64,000 nucleotides of DNA from JBMNOZ01 sp050943335. Its GTDB lineage: Bacteria; Bacillota; Desulfitobacteriia; Desulfitobacteriales; Syntrophobotulaceae. Under the pieces are notes generated by a model. That model had not been told where the DNA came from and made no database searches. It saw only the letters and a list, made by a program, of their open reading frames with translations. The stretch covers positions 1 through 64,000 of the forward strand of contig JBMNOZ010000011.1 of NCBI GenBank assembly GCA_050943335.1, written 5' to 3'. A program made the translations under genes and the position numbers. Positions 59,788 to 64,000 of this stretch are shown here, in pieces (positions within the stretch are counted from its first letter, which is position 1; each line of letters opens with the position of its first letter).

Positions 59788-59889
59788 GTTAGGAAACCTA
59801 TCTTACTTATTCCCTTGGTTCAAGGGAATTTTGTTGTGCGGTTCCTAACTGGTCACATATACGTAGGAACGGAACAAATGAATCCGTTC
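59788..59889 (+). terminator. nested hairpins after secG
   Basis: An inner hairpin, ATTCCCTTG (59809-59817) with CAAGGGAAT (59821-59829), is followed by TTTTG and is the likely secG terminator. It lies inside an outer repeat, GTTAGGAAACC (59788-59798) with GGTTCCTAAC (59840-59849). A further hairpin follows: GAACGGA (59867-59873) with TCCGTTC (59883-59889). The remaining bases up to 60009 show nothing recognisable apart from the pyrophosphatase ribosome binding site. Confidence 0.55.
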
Positions 59890-60009
59890 TTCTATTCCTT
59901 TCTTTTTATCTGTACATTGACCTAGGATTATTACTTAAACCTTTGCAACTGGAGTTTTTTTATATACTGCATAGCATTTACACTTTAATCAAGGAAGGAG
60001 TTTCGAAGG

Positions 60010-62016
60010 ATGTATTTCACTTTTTGGGCACCTTTGGCAGGAATTATAGCCTTAGTGTTTGCCTTTTATTTAACTCGAAGGATTCTTAAAGTTGAACCTG
60101 GTAATCAAACCATGCAGGAGATTGCCGCCGCTATTCATGAGGGCGCAATGGCTTTCTTGTTTAGGCAGTATAAAACCCTTATTATCTTTGTCGTTGCTGT
60201 TGCTGTAATAATTGCTGTAGTGGGTTATTTTACCGGGGCAGAAAGTCTAAGACCAGAAACAGCTATTGCCTATCTTGTGGGTACCCTTTGCTCGGTTACT
60301 GCCGGATATATTGGTATGAAGGTCTCTACAAAGGCTAATGTCCGTACAGCCAATGCGGCTCAGGAAAGCGCTAATAAAGCCTTAGGAGTTGCCTTTTCCG
60401 GTGGTGCTGTAATGGGAATGTCCGTAGTAGGTTTGGGATTAATTGGGATAGGAATTGTAACTTTCCTATTCGATAATCCGAATGTTATTAACGGTTTTGC
60501 TCTAGGAGCAAGTTCCATCGCCCTTTTCGGACGGGTTGGCGGCGGTATTTATACAAAAGCTGCGGATGTGGGTGCTGACTTAGTCGGTAAAGTTGAAGCG
60601 GGAATTCCGGAAGACGACCCGCGTAACCCCGCTGTTATTGCCGATAATGTCGGCGATAATGTCGGCGATGTGGCTGGAATGGGTGCGGACTTGTTTGAAT
60701 CTTATGTCGGTTCCATTATTTCCGGTATTGCTTTAGCTGTAGCCCTTAATTTGGGTAAGAACGCGATTCTTTTACCCATGCTGCTGGCAGCCGCTGGTAT
60801 TGCAGCCTCTATTATTGGGACCTTTTTTGTCCGGACCAGGGAAGGGGCTGACGTTGGCAAAGCCTTGAATATGGCTACTTTAGTCTCTATGATTCTCGCT
60901 GTTGTCTCTTCGTTCCTTATTTGTCACTATCTACTTGCTGATAATACCGCAATTGGAAGCATGGGTGTTTTTGCAGCTTCTGTATTCGGTATGGTGGCTG
61001 GTTACTTAATTGGCAGAATTACTGAATATTTCACTTCTGATAGCTTCAAACCGGTTAAAGAAATCGCTAAAGCTTCCCAGACCGGTTCGGCGACCAATAT
61101 TATTTCTGGTTTTTCCTATGGGATGCTGAGTACAGCGCTTCCGATTATTGTTGTTGTTATTGCCGTTATGGCTGCTTATAAATTTGCCGGTTTGTATGGT
61201 ATTGCTATTGCCGCAGTTGGAATGCTCTCTACCACCGGAATCATCGTTGCAGTAGATGCTTACGGTCCGGTGGCTGACAACGCTGGCGGAATTGCCGAAA
61301 TGGCTCATTTAGATCCTAAGGTCAGGGAAATTACCGATGCTTTAGACTCCGTAGGAAATACTACGGCGGCTATCGGTAAAGGTTTTGCTATTGGATCCGC
61401 GGCTTTAACCGCTTTAGCTTTGTTCAGCGCTTATACTGCCGCAGTTGGTGTCCAAGTTATTGACTTATTGAATCCGGCTGTTGTAGGCGGGTTGTTCATC
61501 GGCGCTATGCTTCCTTTCTTATTCTCTTCTTTAACTATGCAGGCTGTCGGTCGAGCTGCTTTTGATATGATTGAGGAAGTTAGACGTCAGTTCAGGGAAA
61601 TCCCTGGTATTATGGAAGGTAGTGCAAAACCTGACTATGCCAATTGTGTACGGATTAGCACCGGTGCTGCTATTAGAGAAATGATTATCCCAGGACTTCT
61701 GGCAGTTGCGGCACCCGTTATTGTTGGTTTACTTCCTGGTTTCGGCAAGGAAGCTTTGGGCGGAATGCTGGCCGGTGCTACTGCCTCAGGTTTCCTTATG
61801 GCTGTCATGATGGCTAATGCTGGAGGCGCTTGGGATAATGCTAAAAAATATATTGAAGCAGGAAACTTCGGTGGTAAAGGCTCGGAAGCCCATGCTGCTG
61901 CGGTTAACGGCGACACGGTAGGCGATCCTTTCAAAGATACCTCGGGTCCTTCATTAAACATTCTGATTAAATTAATGACTATTGTTGCCTTGGTCTTTGC
62001 TCCTATCTTCGTTTAA
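60010..62016 (+). CDS. hppA: ion-pumping membrane pyrophosphatase
   Basis: A 668-residue, about 16-helix pump that uses pyrophosphate hydrolysis to move H+ or Na+. Pyrophosphate-site motifs are intact (GGGIYTKAADVGADLVGK, DNVGDNVGD, DAYGPVADNAGG, GDTVGDPFKDTSGP). In the position that decides K+ dependence the sequence is GNTTAAIGKG (Ala453 rather than Lys), pointing to the K+-dependent group. Glu230 in ADLFESY is where Na+-pumping enzymes carry their gate glutamate, so Na+ transport is possible; K+-dependent H+ pumps cannot be excluded. ATG start behind AAGGAAGGAG. Confidence 0.95.
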   Translation: MYFTFWAPLAGIIALVFAFYLTRRILKVEPGNQTMQEIAAAIHEGAMAFLFRQYKTLIIFVVAVAVIIAVVGYFTGAESLRPETAIAYLVGTLCSVTAGYIGMKVSTKANVRTANAAQESANKALGVAFSGGAVMGMSVVGLGLIGIGIVTFLFDNPNVINGFALGASSIALFGRVGGGIYTKAADVGADLVGKVEAGIPEDDPRNPAVIADNVGDNVGDVAGMGADLFESYVGSIISGIALAVALNLGKNAILLPMLLAAAGIAASIIGTFFVRTREGADVGKALNMATLVSMILAVVSSFLICHYLLADNTAIGSMGVFAASVFGMVAGYLIGRITEYFTSDSFKPVKEIAKASQTGSATNIISGFSYGMLSTALPIIVVVIAVMAAYKFAGLYGIAIAAVGMLSTTGIIVAVDAYGPVADNAGGIAEMAHLDPKVREITDALDSVGNTTAAIGKGFAIGSAALTALALFSAYTAAVGVQVIDLLNPAVVGGLFIGAMLPFLFSSLTMQAVGRAAFDMIEEVRRQFREIPGIMEGSAKPDYANCVRISTGAAIREMIIPGLLAVAAPVIVGLLPGFGKEALGGMLAGATASGFLMAVMMANAGGAWDNAKKYIEAGNFGGKGSEAHAAAVNGDTVGDPFKDTSGPSLNILIKLMTIVALVFAPIFV

Positions 62017-62372
62017 TAAAAACCTTTGGTAATCTTCAAAAGATAATATAGCCGTCGGCCTTTGCCGGCGGCTATCTGCCTTTCACAAAGGAATCTAATT
62101 GCAAGGCTCGGAATAATTTGATTAAATAAATGTGAACAATTATAAGGGGATTTTATTTTTAAAAGATATGGTGTATATTTCCAGGCCCGGAGAAGAGGAA
62201 ATAATGATTACAAGGACGGGTTTCCACGTTTTTCCTATACAAAAATTCCTGTCACCTGTTTTTCTTCTCTTAATCAAGCGGTAAACAGGGTTCGGAAAGA
62301 GTTTGCCAACGCAACTTGTCCGGGAGGAGAGGAATGTTACCGGGGTTTTTAGACCTGAAAGGAGGGAGCTAG
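62017..62372 (+). other. non-coding region between the pyrophosphatase gene and smpB
   Basis: The first part holds a hairpin (next entry). The rest is AT-rich with no family I recognise. A 38-codon open frame begins at ATG 62168 but has no ribosome binding site. A 12-codon open frame with a good GGGAGGAGAGG site (ATG 62334 to TAG 62372) ends exactly at the base before the smpB GTG. Confidence 0.5.
62048..62075 (+). terminator. hairpin after the pyrophosphatase gene
   Basis: ATAGCCGTCGGC (62048-62059) pairs with GCCGGCGGCTAT (62064-62075) around a CTTT loop with one G-U pair. It is GC-rich and stable, but the T-run after it is poor. Confidence 0.6.
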
Positions 62373-62837
62373 GTGGCTAAGGATTTTAAAGTAATAGCTG
62401 AAAACAGAAAGGCCAGACATGATTATTTTGTGGAAGAACGATATGAAGCCGGAATTATCTTGACTGGGACAGAGATTAAGTCCATAAGGGCGGGGCGGGT
62501 TAACCTTCGGGATAGCTACGCTGAAATTGTAAACGGTGAGGTTTGGCTAAACCAAATGCATATCAGTCCCTACGAACAGGGAAATAGATTTAATCATCAC
62601 CCTTTGCGTAAAAGAAAATTGCTTCTTAACCGTTCGGAAATTGTTAAACTAGAGGCTAAAGTTCAACAGAGAGGCATGACTCTTATCCCTTTAAAAATCT
62701 ATATTAAACGAGGTTTGGCCAAAATTGAGCTTGGTCTTTGCAAAGGGAAGAAAATTTATGATAAACGAGAAGACTTAGCTAGAAGGGACGCTAAAAGACA
62801 AATGGAAAGGGACTTAAGGGAAAGGTTTAAGGGCTAA
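62373..62837 (+). CDS. smpB: SsrA-binding protein SmpB
   Basis: A 154-residue partner of tmRNA in rescue of stalled ribosomes. It begins AENRKARHDYFVEERYEAGI, has GTEIKSIRAGRVNLRDSYAEI and NQMHISPYEQGNRFNHHPLR, and ends with the basic tail KREDLARRDAKRQMERDLRERF that enters the ribosome. GTG start behind AAAGGAGGG. The tmRNA gene itself lies about 1.1 kb downstream, with one gene between. Confidence 0.97.
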   Translation: MAKDFKVIAENRKARHDYFVEERYEAGIILTGTEIKSIRAGRVNLRDSYAEIVNGEVWLNQMHISPYEQGNRFNHHPLRKRKLLLNRSEIVKLEAKVQQRGMTLIPLKIYIKRGLAKIELGLCKGKKIYDKREDLARRDAKRQMERDLRERFKG

Positions 62838-62869
62838 AAGCATAAACTAGAACGAAATAGGGTGAGAAG

Positions 62870-63841
62870 ATGAAAGTAGAAACTAAAGAAATGGCGGATA
62901 AGCTGGTTAGGATCTATAAGCAGCTTAAAAAGGATTTTCGTTGGAAAAACTCTAGCCAGATGAACAACTTAATTGCTCTTTCTTATTTGATGAAAGGGAA
63001 AGAGTATTTTCGGGAAGATATTGAGCGCGTTAACACTTATATTAAGGAGAATACAGGGCCTTTCTCCTGTTACAGGCAGAAGTCTGTTCTTTTTTCAGCC
63101 TTGCTTTATTTGAACTACCCAGATCCTGAAATAAAGTTTGACCTTCTTTTAGATTATGAAAATAGGTTGAAAGAAAAAGGGTTTCGGAGTTATACTTATC
63201 GACCGGTGACTGCATATACTTTACTTCTCACCTGTGAACCCGGAAAAGTTGACAGCCGGTTGGAATTGGCTTATGAAATTTTTTCGGAAATGAAAAAAAG
63301 TCATCCCTGGCTAACTTCGGGAGATGATTATCCCTTATCGATTCTTCTAGCCGGGTCGGGCCGATCCGTTTCCGCCTTAATAGCTGAGATTGAGGATATG
63401 TACGAGAGTTTAAACGAAGCTGGTTTTTCGAAAAGTAATGGATTGCAGTTTCTTTCCCACATTTTATGTTTAAGCGCCCAAAATAATTGGGAAAAGGCGA
63501 GAAAGTGTCGGGAATTATTTGAACTTTTTAAAGATCATAAAATCAGGATTTATTCAGCCAATTATGGCTCTTTAGGTCTTTTGACTTTACTGGAAAACGA
63601 AAGTAATAGTGCCGCCTTAGAGGTTATTGAGGTTTGTAAATATTTATCGTCGCTAAACAGTATCCGTTGGTTAGGCCGCAGAACTCTTTTTTTAACTGCA
63701 ACATCTTTGGTAGCCCATTTGAAATTAGAAACTCTAAAAAACCGAAATGAAATTCTCCATACTAATGCCTATATAACAATTGAGTCCATTATCGTAGCCC
63801 AAAATGCCGCTATGCTTGGCGCCATTTGTGCCGCCTTCTAA
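62870..63841 (+). CDS. DUF4003-family protein of unknown function
   Basis: A 323-residue, mainly helical soluble protein without signal peptide or membrane segments. The pattern (RYYR-like opening FRWKNSSQMNNLIALSYLMKGK, GPFSCYRQKSVLFSALLYL, LTSGDDYPLSILLAGS, NGLQFLSHILCLS) matches the DUF4003 family of Bacillota as I remember it; no function is known. No catalytic motif is visible. ATG 62870 has GGTGAG upstream. It lies between smpB and the tmRNA gene, an unusual insertion, though there is no sign of recent transfer in base composition. Confidence 0.7.
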   Translation: MKVETKEMADKLVRIYKQLKKDFRWKNSSQMNNLIALSYLMKGKEYFREDIERVNTYIKENTGPFSCYRQKSVLFSALLYLNYPDPEIKFDLLLDYENRLKEKGFRSYTYRPVTAYTLLLTCEPGKVDSRLELAYEIFSEMKKSHPWLTSGDDYPLSILLAGSGRSVSALIAEIEDMYESLNEAGFSKSNGLQFLSHILCLSAQNNWEKARKCRELFELFKDHKIRIYSANYGSLGLLTLLENESNSAALEVIEVCKYLSSLNSIRWLGRRTLFLTATSLVAHLKLETLKNRNEILHTNAYITIESIIVAQNAAMLGAICAAF

Positions 63842-63882
63842 GTTATTGTTTTAAACATTTAGCGAAGTTACATTAACTTACA

Positions 63883-63911
63883 CTGGCAAAAAAAAATAAA
63901 TGTGCTATACT
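63883..63911 (+). promoter_or_regulatory. candidate promoter of the tmRNA gene
   Basis: CTGGCA (63883-63888) and TATACT (63906-63911) are 17 bp apart, and TG at 63903-63904 makes an extended -10. Transcription would start near 63918, leaving a short leader to be trimmed by RNase P at the mature 5' end. Confidence 0.6.
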
Positions 63912-63932
63912 ATTAGTGCCGACGACTTTTTC

Positions 63933-64000
63933 GGGGGCGTTTTTAGATTCGCTCGGGAGAACAATGGCAAAAGTGGCGTGTCGAGATCCCGCGCATCTCG
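63933..64000 (+). ncRNA. ssrA: tmRNA (5' part, cut by the window end)
   Basis: GGGGGCG at 63933-63939 followed by AGATTCGCTCGGG is the conserved 5' acceptor and D-like region of tmRNA. The downstream CGTGTCGAGATCCC resembles the stem that follows in other tmRNAs, and smpB is close by. The resume codon, tag peptide frame and 3' end lie beyond the window, so the tag cannot be read. Confidence 0.8.

Noticed and set aside
62168..62284. 38-codon open frame between the pyrophosphatase gene and smpB
   Set aside because: No ribosome binding site before ATG 62168, no recognisable protein pattern; probably chance.
63870..63911. Possible sigma-54 promoter before the tmRNA gene (TGGCA ... TGTGC)
   Set aside because: The GG-to-GC distance is far longer than the fixed spacing sigma-54 requires; the extended -10 TATACT explains the site better.

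Overview
The window is a 64 kb piece of chromosome from an endospore-forming, low-GC Gram-positive bacterium (Bacillota, most likely class Clostridia, Peptococcaceae/Desulfitobacteriia-like; the species cannot be fixed from sequence reading alone). The evidence is the sporulation genes spoIID and spoIIID, the Bacillota orders atpC..ywmB-murA-spoIID-spoIIID-mbl and rapZ-yvcK-whiA, split transketolase genes, a membrane pyrophosphatase, sigma-54, and many GTG/TTG starts behind strong GGAGG ribosome binding sites. Nearly all of it is core chromosome. I see no insertion sequence, prophage, CRISPR array, rRNA or tRNA gene.

Layout. 0.1-7.3 kb: complete F1Fo ATP synthase operon (atpZ-like, atpI, B, E, F, H, A, G, D, C). 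7.3-12.3 kb: a CsoR-type metal sensor facing away from a ywmB-like gene, then murA, spoIID, spoIIID and mbl (cell wall, sporulation, shape). 12.4-18.4 kb: TagA-type and GT4 glycosyltransferases, an O-antigen ligase/polymerase-like membrane protein, and comFA-comFC. 18.4-25.1 kb: hpf behind a sigma-H-like promoter, secA, prfB with its programmed +1 frameshift, and transketolase N and C halves. 25.2-27.3 kb, reverse strand: a compact four-gene operon of two DUF1538 membrane proteins and two PII-like proteins, the least understood unit here. 27.6-31.6 kb: ftsE-ftsX, a coiled-coil M23 peptidase and a PDZ-S41 protease. 31.7-39.2 kb: MetY-like sulfhydrylase (reverse), an odd P-loop protein, uvrB-uvrA. 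39.4-45.2 kb: panB, a GAF plus Cys-cluster protein, a B12-binding radical SAM protein, a DUF218 protein (reverse) and an orphan solute-binding lipoprotein. 45.2-54.4 kb: rapZ-yvcK-whiA-rpoN, a Na/Pi-cotransporter-like protein and trkA-trkH. 54.6-59.8 kb: pgk-tpiA-gpmI-eno and secG. 60-64 kb: membrane pyrophosphatase, smpB, a DUF4003 protein and the 5' end of the tmRNA gene, cut by the window edge.

How the genes fit together. Energy coupling is represented by the ATP synthase (proton-type c subunit) and a pyrophosphatase whose residues suggest K+ dependence and perhaps Na+ pumping, with Trk potassium uptake nearby. Envelope growth and division are covered by MurA, Mbl, FtsEX with its likely hydrolase, RapZ/YvcK/WhiA and surface-glycan enzymes. 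Stationary phase and sporulation are covered by SpoIID, SpoIIID, HPF and the sigma-H/sigma-E-like promoters I could read. SmpB and tmRNA form the ribosome rescue system. The triose part of glycolysis is present without gapA or cggR.

The best candidates for undescribed biology are the DUF1538/PII operon, the csoR-ywmB intergenic region (a 24-bp perfect palindrome plus a leader that can hide the ribosome binding site), and the stand-alone GAF/Cys-cluster protein.
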